A stretch of 64,000 nt of DNA from Spirodela intermedia (taxonomy: Eukaryota; Streptophyta; Magnoliopsida; Alismatales; Araceae): NCBI GenBank assembly GCA_902729315.2, contig LR746272.1:248001-312000 (forward strand), given 5' to 3'. Position 1 is the stretch's first letter. The number at the start of each line of letters is the position of its first letter. Below are positions 34,530 through 45,100 of the stretch, piece by piece. The notes beneath the pieces are model-generated. The model did no database searches and was not told the DNA's origin. It worked only from the letters and a program-made list of their open reading frames with translations. Position numbers and translations under genes: made by a program.

Positions 34530-34920
34530 TTGAACCAGATGAGATCTACGTTCGGGCTGCCTTAGTATGGGCGTCGTTCGAAGAGCCGACCAGCGACCAC
34601 GCTGACTTTCGTCGTCTTCTGGAGGACACCTTTGCCCCAAGAGGTGACTACTGGTTTCGTTGTCGACGCCACATTCCTCTCGATATCGTGAAGTACTGCC
34701 ACGATGACGTCAGTAGCCCGTCCAAGAGCATTATGATCGCGATAGCCTCAGACGCTTTGAATCCAGCCTCCACTGCTGATGGGCTCCGCCTGGTCTTGAA
34801 CTACTCGACGCGGATGTGTTTGCTTAAAAAAGCAACGACATAGAGCACCTCGGCGAGGTTATACTCACCTCCATCCTTTGGAAGGAGGTCGCCTTTTTGG
34901 GGCAGGAAACAACTACAGGA
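34530..34920 (+). pseudogene. BIOF copy D, degenerate exon-2 fragment
   Basis: A plus-strand remnant of the exon that encodes the middle of 8-amino-7-oxononanoate synthase. AALVWASF near 34556, then DHADFRRLLEDTFA, correspond to ALVHGMGP and GHTDYHRLLEDTLA of copy A. ASDALNPAS..DGLRLV near 34745-34795 corresponds to SDALNHASIIDGLR, and DADVF and NDIEHLGE follow in another frame. It has frameshifts and a diverged middle, and no other exon was found downstream. It faces away from copy A, so A and D mimic the head-to-head arrangement of C and B. Confidence 0.72.
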
Positions 34921-34994
34921 AGACTCTCGCAAAGGGAAGAGAGAAAGTTTGTATCGGCAGCGATTATATCCTCTGCTCTTACAATGCCAGCCTG

Positions 34995-35323
34995 TTAGAT
35001 GATGTCAAATACTGATATCATCAGAATATCTGATCAAGTTGGTCGAGGATTCCAAACTTGCAATTGCTGACGCAGAAGACTGCAATCTAAATCAGGGTTT
35101 TGCCGCAGTGAGATGTGAGGAATTGGTTTTCCGACAGACCATAGTCTCTTCAGCTACAGATATAAATAATTTCTGATTAATATTCATGTTGGAAGATATT
35201 AAATACTGATATGATCAGAACATCTGATAAAGTTGTCGATTGTTCCAAAACATGCAATTGCTGATGCAGAAGATAACAATCTTTATTGGGTTTTCATCCA
35301 GTGGCATATGAGAAATTGGGTTT
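34995..35323. repeat. Imperfect direct repeat of about 135 bp
   Basis: Copies at about 34995-35130 and 35190-35323 share AAATACTGATAT.ATCAGAA, CAATTGCTGA.GCAGAAGA and the tail ATGTGAGGAATTGG / ATATGAGAAATTGG. They lie just outside the left end of the large inverted duplication. Confidence 0.75.
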
Positions 35324-36959
35324 CATCCAGTGGCAAGATGAAGGCTAAATTCAGCCCCTGGTATAGAGTGAGTATTGTTTGGTAGTCGATGAGTACATTC
35401 TGCCCGATTTCCCACCTACGGCATGTCTCCGTCATCACCACAGTCACTACGGTTGCATTCAAGAATGCGGAATCTGTTTAAGAAGGGCCCCTGCAAGCAT
35501 ACTTTCAAGAATATGATACAGATGCAACGAAAAAGGTCATAATAGCCAGCGATGATAGGTAATGAAACCGAAATCGGAATATGTTTGCTTCACACTAGTA
35601 ACTTTAGAACTTTTCCCATCTTTTGCAGTTTATGAGCGGGAAGGAAGGCCTGAGCTGCTTGCTCAGGCAGGATCACTCGTGTAACTAAACAACAAGGAAA
35701 CAAAGTATAGAGTTCATAATTTTTTGGTTGTTCCTGATGGACGTTCTGAACCAAGTAATGCCTCTCCCACCCTAACTTGAAGTACTAACTCAGTATCTAT
35801 CTCATCTAGAATACCACACACCTCATCTGTCATAACCCTTATCTCACTCTAGTGCATTTCTCCTTCTGGTTAGGAATAAAGATGTTTTTGAACAATCTAT
35901 TTAAAAATTAAAGTAGATGATCCGGCATGAATCTCAGTAATCAATTTTTATGATTCTAATTATTGATCATTTTTGAACTAAAATCAAATCTTCTTGGAAA
36001 AAATTGTAATATGAAAAATATGCAACATTCAAAAGTTATATAAGAATGGCCCTTTGTGGGTGGACTTGGTGAAATGGGAACAGCCTCATTACAGCCAAAT
36101 CAGTTTGGGCAGACAAAGGAAGAAACGAGTCACATATGTCACATTTTTTGAGGTCATCAATGTAAGTATACTTCTTGAGGTTGACCCTAAATGACTATAA
36201 ATAGAGAGCCTCTTCTCTCCATTTGTCTATTGATATAGATAGTAATGAAAACATAAAAGAGATCAAATAAATGATGTAAACACCATAAATGCAATTTGAT
36301 GTGACATAATCATTGCATAATAAATCATAAAAAAATAAATTTCATAAAACTAGAAAATAAAATTTTAAACATTTAAAAAATATTTCAAAATAAATAAATC
36401 AATTATAATTCGATAAAAGGTTTCAAGTGAGAAATTTTTAGGTCAATCATAGAGATGTAAGATAATATTTGGTAATAATTCAGATTTATTTTCAAATAAT
36501 AATTTTTTATATAATTTTTAAACTAAATGATGAAGATAAAATATATTTAAAAATTTATAAAAAAGGAAAATTTAGGTGCAAACTTCAAGATGACGTTAAC
36601 GTCTCACCAAATGTAATCCAGATAGAAATAAAGTTTACACCTGATGATTTTTATGTAAATGATTACAAATAATTTAATTGAACAAATTAAGATATTTAAA
36701 AGCTAAAATAATCATAATTGAATGAAAAAGGTTTTCAAAAGTTAAAATCACACAAAATCTTACTAAATTAAGTAAAAATTAAGTTTATAGTAGGAAAATT
36801 AGAATTATGACTTTGTGGTGGCAATTGTTAGAATTTTATGTTGAGGAGAATTATTGTGATGTCTATAACCTCAAAGGTTCTCTTTGGATATGAGCAGTGT
36901 GAACAATCTCTATATCATATTTAAAAATTCATAAATTGATAAGATGAGTCAATAAATCA

Positions 36960-38000
36960 TTATTGATGATTGTCACTCAAGAGTTATTATATGACGACTT
37001 GCAGATGTTCAACGACTATCACTCAATGGAGATAAGTTGGATAGTGGTGACACATTATTGAAGGAGTTTTATCCTCAAGCCTTTATAATAAGAGGAGGTT
37101 TTTTATTGCATTTGGTATGTTTTCAAGAGGTAATGACTCATTTTTTAGTGGATCGTACTCTTCTTAATGTTGACTTATTCATTGATTAATCAAAAATGAT
37201 TTACTAGATGAATTCATAATCTTTTCATTCATAATCATTCATCAGTTGATAACAATACTTTATGAATATAGCTGACAACATTTTCATTGATAATTGAATG
37301 ATTTTGATGACTTAATCATTGACCAATGTTCTGTAGTAAAATTATAATTTAATTAGGTAAAAATATAAATTTTGGTTATAGTGAGATTTAAACCTTTTTA
37401 AGTCACTCACTTGTATGAAAAATAGTTAAGTAAGTATGCAAATACCCTTATCAAATAATCTTATATGAGTATATCTATCTTATCATTAATTGATCTTTTA
37501 TCTATATAAAAAAAGTAAAAAACTTACTAGTGACTATTTATGTAGTTTAGTCTCACATCAATTATTATTTAAGTTTAGAGAAAATATATAATAATACCTC
37601 TAAATTTAATATAGTCCTCTCACATGTGTATGGCTATTCATTGTCTCACAATTGACTAGCCACTAGTGACGTAGATAGTGAGTGATGCACACATGCCCCC
37701 AACTAGTCCTTAGCTCCTTGAACACCTTACTTATGGGCCCAATTAATCGGCAAGTCTCTCTTTTTCTAAATATTTATTTTATTTATTTTTATTTTATCTC
37801 AAAAATAATATTATAAAAATTATATAATTTTATATAAAATCACATAATTAATTAAAACTTCACATTAATCAATTAAAAACTACTTTCCTTAATTGAACTC
37901 AAATATAAGTCTATTTATTATCATTTAATACTTAAAAAATGTTATTAATAATTATTAACGCATGATAATAAAAACTTACTACAATTACAAATGAAAAAAA
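36960..38000 (-). repeat. Dispersed AT-rich repeat, left copy
   Basis: The reverse complement shares blocks with 44213-45100 and 63005-63900, e.g. TTATCATG.GTTAAT at the inner edge, a GGGCCC.TAAGTAAG-like block, CAT.TGTGT..ATCACTC, CACTAGTGG and ACACATG.GAGAG. It may be a transposon or LTR remnant; no coding sequence was recognised. Confidence 0.6.
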
Positions 38001-38407
38001 TGGCATTCATTTTCATCTAATTTTTTGATATATGAATTGTGTAGAACATATGTATTTATGAGTTAGTGGACTAGTGAACTATGAGTACGTCACACCACTT
38101 CCAAGAGACATAGATTAATCCACCCATGTGATTGAGAATGAAGTTCCGGAGTCATGAAATTTCCAATAAATTAAATAATAAGACACATACATTTCGGTGC
38201 ATTTGCCTCATAACAAGGCAACTAAATCAAACGAATATCAACAAGCAATGCTTTGGTCCACATCCGTCGAGTGAATTCTCGAAACGGCCAACCAAGAACT
38301 GCACTGTTTATAAAATTTCGACATCCATCCCTCGATCGTTTCGGCGTCCTCATCTGCCGAAGGGTTGATAGACGAGGCTGAACTGGAGCGTTGACGACAT
38401 TCCATGA

Positions 38408-40293
38408 TCAAAGTCTTGCGGCAATTTGATCTACCGGGCGGTTGAGTCCGGGGACGCACTCGGAGAGTGCGGATACGAGCCTTTTGACGTCCTCCGAGGT
38501 ATGCGCGGTCGTCAGCGTAACCCTAAGCCTGGAAGATGAAACGATTCATCAGTCTAAACCCCATGGAGAGAAGGCGGCGTTGTTGGAAGGATAGCCGGAG
38601 AGGAGGGTGAGAACTCACCGGCAGGCGTTGGGGGCGACTGCCGGCGGCCTAATGGCGATGATATGGAAGCCTCGCTCCAGCATGTGCTTGCTGGCATAGA
38701 TAGCCGCGTCCTCGGAGCCGACCACCAGCGACAGGATGGGGCTGGTTGCGGGGTGCTTCGTCATTGCCGCGAATTCTTGAACTCTGTTCCACACTGCTTG
38801 CCTGCGCCACCCCTCCTTCCTGGCCACCGTCACAGCAGCTGCAGGGGATCAACGCGCGCAGACGCAAAATCGCGTTAAATATACCACGCAGGGCAGTGGT
38901 GATAATGACGCGGTTAAGTCTATGTGAATAAGAAGAACGGACGACTAGTGGCGGAAGGAAAGGATGCAGTGATCAGTACCGTAGGCGGCCGCGATGACGG
39001 GTACCGGGGAAGCGGTGGAGAAAATGTAGGGGCGGCCCAGCCCCCGGACCAGGTCCGACCATTTTTGGCTGCAGGCCACGAATCCGCCCAGGCATCCCCC
39101 GGCCTTGCTCAGCGTCCCGACGATGATGTCGATCTGATCTTCGATGCCGTAGACCTCTCCGATACCGCCGCCATTCCTCCCGCACACAAATGCCGTATGC
39201 GCCTGTAACGCGGCGGGGGTCAATCCGGATCGAGGGAGGGAGACGGTAAAGAGGAGAGCCCGGACGCCCAGAGAACACAAAGCGGAGGACTCACTTCGTC
39301 GATGACGAATAGGAACCGGTGCTTCTTCCGGAGTTGCACGAGGTCGAGCATTGGCGCGAAGTCCCCTTCCATGCTGAACAAACTGCACCATGCAAAGAAA
39401 CGAGGAGGCTTCTGAGCACGGAAGCTTCACAGGACCAGAAAGAAGAAGCTGTCGCCGAACGGAGATCGTTCCTCGCTTATCAATTCAGTCTGCGTTACCT
39501 GTCCGTGATGACGACCTTCCTCTCGAATGGGCAGTTTGAGAGGAGCTCGTCCAGATGCTGCATGTCGCTGTGCCTGTACACGGACACGACGGCTTGCTGA
39601 TGCCGCTCCATCATCCGGAGGCCGTCGATGATGGATGCGTGGTTCAAGGCGTCGGAGAACACTGCGATCTTCTCGTGCGCCGCCGGCCTCCTCGAGGCCG
39701 CGTTATGAGTGGCGACGCCTCCGAGCGCCGACAGGAAGGCCGTGTTTGCGGCGAATCCGGTGGGAGTTACGACACACGCCTCCTTCTTGTGCATCTCCGC
39801 CAGGACATTCTCCAGCCGCCGGTGGTACTCGGTCTGCCCACTGACCATAGCGGACGATCGCGGACCCATCCCGAACGCCAGAGCCGCCTGTTCGATATTT
39901 GTGTACAGAATCGGTCACCGGCTACCGCGACTCGTGGCGGACAATATTATACCTACACCGGGAGCGAGCTCGAAAGCCTACCTTCGCCGACGCCTTGCGG
40001 ACGGCCGGATGGGTGCTGAGGTTGAGGTAGTCGTTGGCGGAGAAGAGGAGCATCCGGTTCCGAGCCGGTTCGCCGTCCACCGCGGGGGCCGTGGGATCCT
40101 CCACTTCCACCTCCAGCAGGGTCCGGTCCCAAGGGCCGGGGCCGTCAAACGTCTCGACGTCTGCCAGAGGATCCTCCTCGGCGCTGGGCTTGGCAAGGCA
40201 CACCCTGGGCAAGTACCTCAGAAAGTCCTTCTTGTCCACCCTCGCCAACACCCTAACCACCAATTCTTCCCACATCGCTTCGATAGACGCCAT
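38408..40293 (-). CDS. BIOF: 8-amino-7-oxononanoate synthase, copy C
   Basis: Same predicted 450-residue protein as copy B, encoded on the opposite strand in the left palindrome arm. Exons (minus): 40293-39982, 39887-39499, 39382-39295, 39202-38980, 38838-38619, 38528-38408. It would catalyse the first committed step of biotin synthesis, probably in peroxisomes because the C-terminus is ARL. Motifs are as in copy B: NHAS with the PLP-stacking His187, DEAH at 262-265, and the Schiff-base Lys296 in GTLSKAGG. No coding difference from copy B was seen, so the pair is either very young, kept identical by gene conversion, or duplicated in assembly. The start codons of C and B are 1611 bp apart, head to head. 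TATA box at 40434-40428. Confidence 0.9.
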
Positions 40294-40427
40294 GTCTACT
40301 GGTCGTGAGGACGGGTGGTACGCTTTCGGAGGCCCGATGCAGGCGAGAATAGGAAGGAGGAACGACTCGTGTTGGTCGATGCAGGCGGTGAGCCGGATTT
40401 ATGAAGGAAGCGCAGTCCCGCTGTGCC

Positions 40428-40434
40428 TTATATA
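40428..40434 (-). promoter_or_regulatory. TATA box of BIOF copy C
   Basis: Mirror image of the box at 41764-41770; TATATAA, 134 bp before the ATG at 40293. Confidence 0.7.
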
Positions 40435-41763
40435 CAGACGGAGGATGGCGTCAAATGTGCGGGCCCCTCGAATTTTGACATTGTAAGAATGCCGGCGGTG
40501 AGGCTCAGCAGGCCCGACGACCTGTTGAGCTTCACGTCTTCTGATCTTCCTTGGCGATCTCTGGAGTCAGTATCGAATTCCGGTGGGTCATTTGTGGGCC
40601 GCGACGACCGTTACGTCGCATGTGGGTTATGACCCTTTCATGTTGAAACCCAAGTTGGTCGTGGGTGGATGGCGACAATCGTGCCGTGGGTTCTGATCTA
40701 GGTTATGACCGTTCACGGAGCTTCCTCCGTATCATTCATTTTCCGGGTCAATTCTTTCGTTGTTATTGGAGGTGTCGGATGGAGAAGTGGTCGCGGGACG
40801 AGGATCCGATGCAGAGGCCTGGAGCCGCCAAACCACGTTGCTGTGAACCGAGCGTCGTAAACGAGTCGCAATCAATAAACCACCTATCGGTCGTCGTCAT
40901 CCGCTCGTGACGAACTTAGATTCAATACCGCCGTCATATATCGGAACTTTGACATAAATTTGCATGATACAGCAGCACGTAGATACTAAACGACACGAAT
41001 TCCGTTACTAGTGAAGAAAAATCCGAGCTGGCGGCCGCCGACGAGCTTGACCCGACTAGTAACGGAATATAAGTTACGTCAATGGTCGTAAATGGTCGCA
41101 ATCTAAGTAAGAACGATGACGTAACTTATATTCCGTTACTAGTCGGGTCAAGCTCGTCGGCGGCCGCCAGCTCGGATTTTTCTTCACTAGTAACGGAATT
41201 CGTGTCGTTTAGTATCTACGTGCTGCTGTATCATGCAAATTTATGTCAAAGTTCCGATATATGACGGCGGTATTGAATCTAAGTTCGTCACGAGCGGATG
41301 ACGACGACCGATAGGTGGTTTATTGATTGCGACTCGTTTACGACGCTCGGTTCACAGCAACGTGGTTTGGCGGCTCCAGGCCTCTGCATCGGATCCTCGT
41401 CCCGCGACCACTTCTCCATCCGACACCTCCAATAACAACGAAAGAATTGACCCGGAAAATGAATGATACGGAGGAAGCTCCGTGAACGGTCATAACCTAG
41501 ATCAGAACCCACGGCACGATTGTCGCCATCCACCCACGACCAACTTGGGTTTCAACATGAAAGGGTCATAACCCACATGCGACGTAACGGTCGTCGCGGC
41601 CCACAAATGACCCACCGGAATTCGATACTGACTCCAGAGATCGCCAAGGAAGATCAGAAGACGTGAAGCTCAACAGGTCGTCGGGCCTGCTGAGCCTCAC
41701 CGCCGGCATTCTTACAATGTCAAAATTCGAGGGGCCCGCACATTTGACGCCATCCTCCGTCTG
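40435..41763. promoter_or_regulatory. Symmetrical divergent promoter region of BIOF copies C and B
   Basis: About 1.3 kb between the two mirrored TATA boxes, made of two inverted upstream regions around the spacer at 41081-41117. Both genes therefore have the same upstream sequence for about 650 bp. It contains short open frames (81 and 69 codons, mirrored) with no recognisable product, taken as chance. Confidence 0.65.
41081..41117. other. 37-bp asymmetric centre of the palindrome
   Basis: The only unpaired bases in the core. The left arm ends AAGTTACGTC at 41080 and the right arm starts GACGTAACTT at 41118. The spacer includes two AATGGTCG units (41081-41088 and 41091-41098). Confidence 0.93.
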
Positions 41764-41770
41764 TATATAA
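41764..41770 (+). promoter_or_regulatory. TATA box of BIOF copy B
   Basis: TATATAA in CTGTATATAAGGCAC, 134 bp before the ATG at 41905. Confidence 0.7.
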
Positions 41771-41904
41771 GGCACAGCGGGACTGCGCTTCCTTCATAAA
41801 TCCGGCTCACCGCCTGCATCGACCAACACGAGTCGTTCCTCCTTCCTATTCTCGCCTGCATCGGGCCTCCGAAAGCGTACCACCCGTCCTCACGACCAGT
41901 AGAC

Positions 41905-43790
41905 ATGGCGTCTATCGAAGCGATGTGGGAAGAATTGGTGGTTAGGGTGTTGGCGAGGGTGGACAAGAAGGACTTTCTGAGGTACTTGCCCAGGGTGTGC
42001 CTTGCCAAGCCCAGCGCCGAGGAGGATCCTCTGGCAGACGTCGAGACGTTTGACGGCCCCGGCCCTTGGGACCGGACCCTGCTGGAGGTGGAAGTGGAGG
42101 ATCCCACGGCCCCCGCGGTGGACGGCGAACCGGCTCGGAACCGGATGCTCCTCTTCTCCGCCAACGACTACCTCAACCTCAGCACCCATCCGGCCGTCCG
42201 CAAGGCGTCGGCGAAGGTAGGCTTTCGAGCTCGCTCCCGGTGTAGGTATAATATTGTCCGCCACGAGTCGCGGTAGCCGGTGACCGATTCTGTACACAAA
42301 TATCGAACAGGCGGCTCTGGCGTTCGGGATGGGTCCGCGATCGTCCGCTATGGTCAGTGGGCAGACCGAGTACCACCGGCGGCTGGAGAATGTCCTGGCG
42401 GAGATGCACAAGAAGGAGGCGTGTGTCGTAACTCCCACCGGATTCGCCGCAAACACGGCCTTCCTGTCGGCGCTCGGAGGCGTCGCCACTCATAACGCGG
42501 CCTCGAGGAGGCCGGCGGCGCACGAGAAGATCGCAGTGTTCTCCGACGCCTTGAACCACGCATCCATCATCGACGGCCTCCGGATGATGGAGCGGCATCA
42601 GCAAGCCGTCGTGTCCGTGTACAGGCACAGCGACATGCAGCATCTGGACGAGCTCCTCTCAAACTGCCCATTCGAGAGGAAGGTCGTCATCACGGACAGG
42701 TAACGCAGACTGAATTGATAAGCGAGGAACGATCTCCGTTCGGCGACAGCTTCTTCTTTCTGGTCCTGTGAAGCTTCCGTGCTCAGAAGCCTCCTCGTTT
42801 CTTTGCATGGTGCAGTTTGTTCAGCATGGAAGGGGACTTCGCGCCAATGCTCGACCTCGTGCAACTCCGGAAGAAGCACCGGTTCCTATTCGTCATCGAC
42901 GAAGTGAGTCCTCCGCTTTGTGTTCTCTGGGCGTCCGGGCTCTCCTCTTTACCGTCTCCCTCCCTCGATCCGGATTGACCCCCGCCGCGTTACAGGCGCA
43001 TACGGCATTTGTGTGCGGGAGGAATGGCGGCGGTATCGGAGAGGTCTACGGCATCGAAGATCAGATCGACATCATCGTCGGGACGCTGAGCAAGGCCGGG
43101 GGATGCCTGGGCGGATTCGTGGCCTGCAGCCAAAAATGGTCGGACCTGGTCCGGGGGCTGGGCCGCCCCTACATTTTCTCCACCGCTTCCCCGGTACCCG
43201 TCATCGCGGCCGCCTACGGTACTGATCACTGCATCCTTTCCTTCCGCCACTAGTCGTCCGTTCTTCTTATTCACATAGACTTAACCGCGTCATTATCACC
43301 ACTGCCCTGCGTGGTATATTTAACGCGATTTTGCGTCTGCGCGCGTTGATCCCCTGCAGCTGCTGTGACGGTGGCCAGGAAGGAGGGGTGGCGCAGGCAA
43401 GCAGTGTGGAACAGAGTTCAAGAATTCGCGGCAATGACGAAGCACCCCGCAACCAGCCCCATCCTGTCGCTGGTGGTCGGCTCCGAGGACGCGGCTATCT
43501 ATGCCAGCAAGCACATGCTGGAGCGAGGCTTCCATATCATCGCCATTAGGCCGCCGGCAGTCGCCCCCAACGCCTGCCGGTGAGTTCTCACCCTCCTCTC
43601 CGGCTATCCTTCCAACAACGCCGCCTTCTCTCCATGGGGTTTAGACTGATGAATCGTTTCATCTTCCAGGCTTAGGGTTACGCTGACGACCGCGCATACC
43701 TCGGAGGACGTCAAAAGGCTCGTATCCGCACTCTCCGAGTGCGTCCCCGGACTCAACCGCCCGGTAGATCAAATTGCCGCAAGACTTTGA
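41905..43790 (+). CDS. BIOF: 8-amino-7-oxononanoate synthase, copy B
   Basis: PLP-dependent alpha-oxoamine synthase for the first committed step of biotin synthesis. Six exons with GT-AG sites: 41905-42216, 42311-42699, 42816-42903, 42996-43218, 43360-43579, 43670-43790. Together they are 1353 nt, 450 residues. Conserved features: GNDYL-type motif (SANDYLNLSTHPAVRK, 88-103), GMGPRSS, PTGFAAN, NHAS with His187 predicted to stack on PLP, DEAH at 262-265, Lys296 in GTLSKAGGCLGGF as the Schiff-base lysine, and IRPPAVAPNACRLRVT near the C-terminus. It ends in ARL, a canonical peroxisomal targeting tripeptide, as expected from the peroxisomal plant enzyme. It matches the Arabidopsis At5g04620 family over its length. 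An identical partner (copy C) lies in mirror image. Confidence 0.92.
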
Positions 43791-44212
43791 TCATGGAATG
43801 TCGTCAACGCTCCAGTTCAGCCTCGTCTATCAACCCTTCGGCAGATGAGGACGCCGAAACGATCGAGGGATGGATGTCGAAATTTTATAAACAGTGCAGT
43901 TCTTGGATGGCCGTTTCGAGAATTCACTCGACGGATGTGGACCAAAGCATTGCTTGTTGATATTCGTTTGATTTAGTTGCCTTGTTGTGAGGCAAATGCA
44001 CCGAAATGTATGTGTCTTATTATTTAATTTATTGGAAATTTCATGACTCCGGAACTTCATTCTCAATCACATGGGTGGATTAATCTATGTCTCTTGGAAG
44101 TGGTGTGACGTACTCATAGTTCACTAGTCCACTAACTCATAAATACATATGTTCTACACAATTCATATATCAAAAAATTAGATGAAAATGAATGCCATCT
44201 TTTTTCATTTGT

Positions 44213-45100
44213 AATTGTAATAAGTTTTTATTATCATGAGTTAATTTATTAATAATATATTTTAAGTATTAACTCTTAATAAATAGATTTATAGTTATGT
44301 TAAATTTAATATATATATTAATTGATGTAAATTTTACTTATGTGATTTTATGTTAATTTATAAAAATATATAATTTATTTTTGAAATAAAACAAAATAAA
44401 ATTTTTAAAAAAGAAGGAACTCATGGTCCAATTGAGACTACTAGTAGGTCGTAAAGACAATTGAGGGACCCACAAGTCAATCAAAAGTAAGTTAGAAACA
44501 TAGTCGAGTGAAGTCATGAGTAGGGAGTGACTAAAGATTAGTTGAGGTCACATGTGTGTTACTCTCCTTCCACATCACTAGTGGCCAACTTGACATGAGT
44601 TAAAGAGTAGTCATACACATGTGAGATGATAATATTAACTATATGAAGAAAAAAAAAAACTATACGAAGAGGTATTAAAAATATATTTGTCTCAAAACTT
44701 GGAAATAAGTTTTCAATAATTTTAATATTTAAAATACCTTTATTAATAAGAAGGAGATACTATTATGATGTCACTTGACAAGTATATTTATATATTTATT
44801 TAATTCTCTTATACAAACAAGTGACTAAAGAGGGTTTGAATCTCATCAAAGCCATAATTATATTTTTTTAATTATATTATATATATTTTTATAAATCATT
44901 AGGGAATGGTTAACTTGTCATAATTATTTATCAATAAAAATATTGTCAACTATATTTTACAAAGTATTATTATTAATTATTAAATATTTTTATATAATAA
45001 ATTATAAATTTATTAAAAAAATCATCTTCGATTGATTGACAAATAAGTCATCATCAAAAAGAAAGTGATCTAATGAGAGATAAGTCATCACCTCTTAAGA
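44213..45100 (+). repeat. Dispersed AT-rich repeat, right copy
   Basis: Homologous to the reverse complement of 36960-38000 and in the same orientation to 63005-63900. It begins at TTATCATGAGTTAAT, exactly where the identical palindrome core ends. Confidence 0.6.

Larger units (their letters stand above)
38292..41080. repeat. Palindrome core, left arm
   Basis: Reverse complement of 41118-43906. All open frames in the two arms translate identically. The first differences I can see when moving outward are single bases near 38291/43907 and 38211/43987, then small indels near 38000. The arm holds BIOF copy C and its promoter. Confidence 0.92.
41118..43906. repeat. Palindrome core, right arm
   Basis: Reverse complement of 38292-41080; carries BIOF copy B. 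Confidence 0.92.

Noticed and set aside
40665..40910. 81-codon frame duplicated at 41288-41533
   Set aside because: Identity of the two copies only reflects the palindrome; it lies in promoter DNA and has no homologue I recognise.
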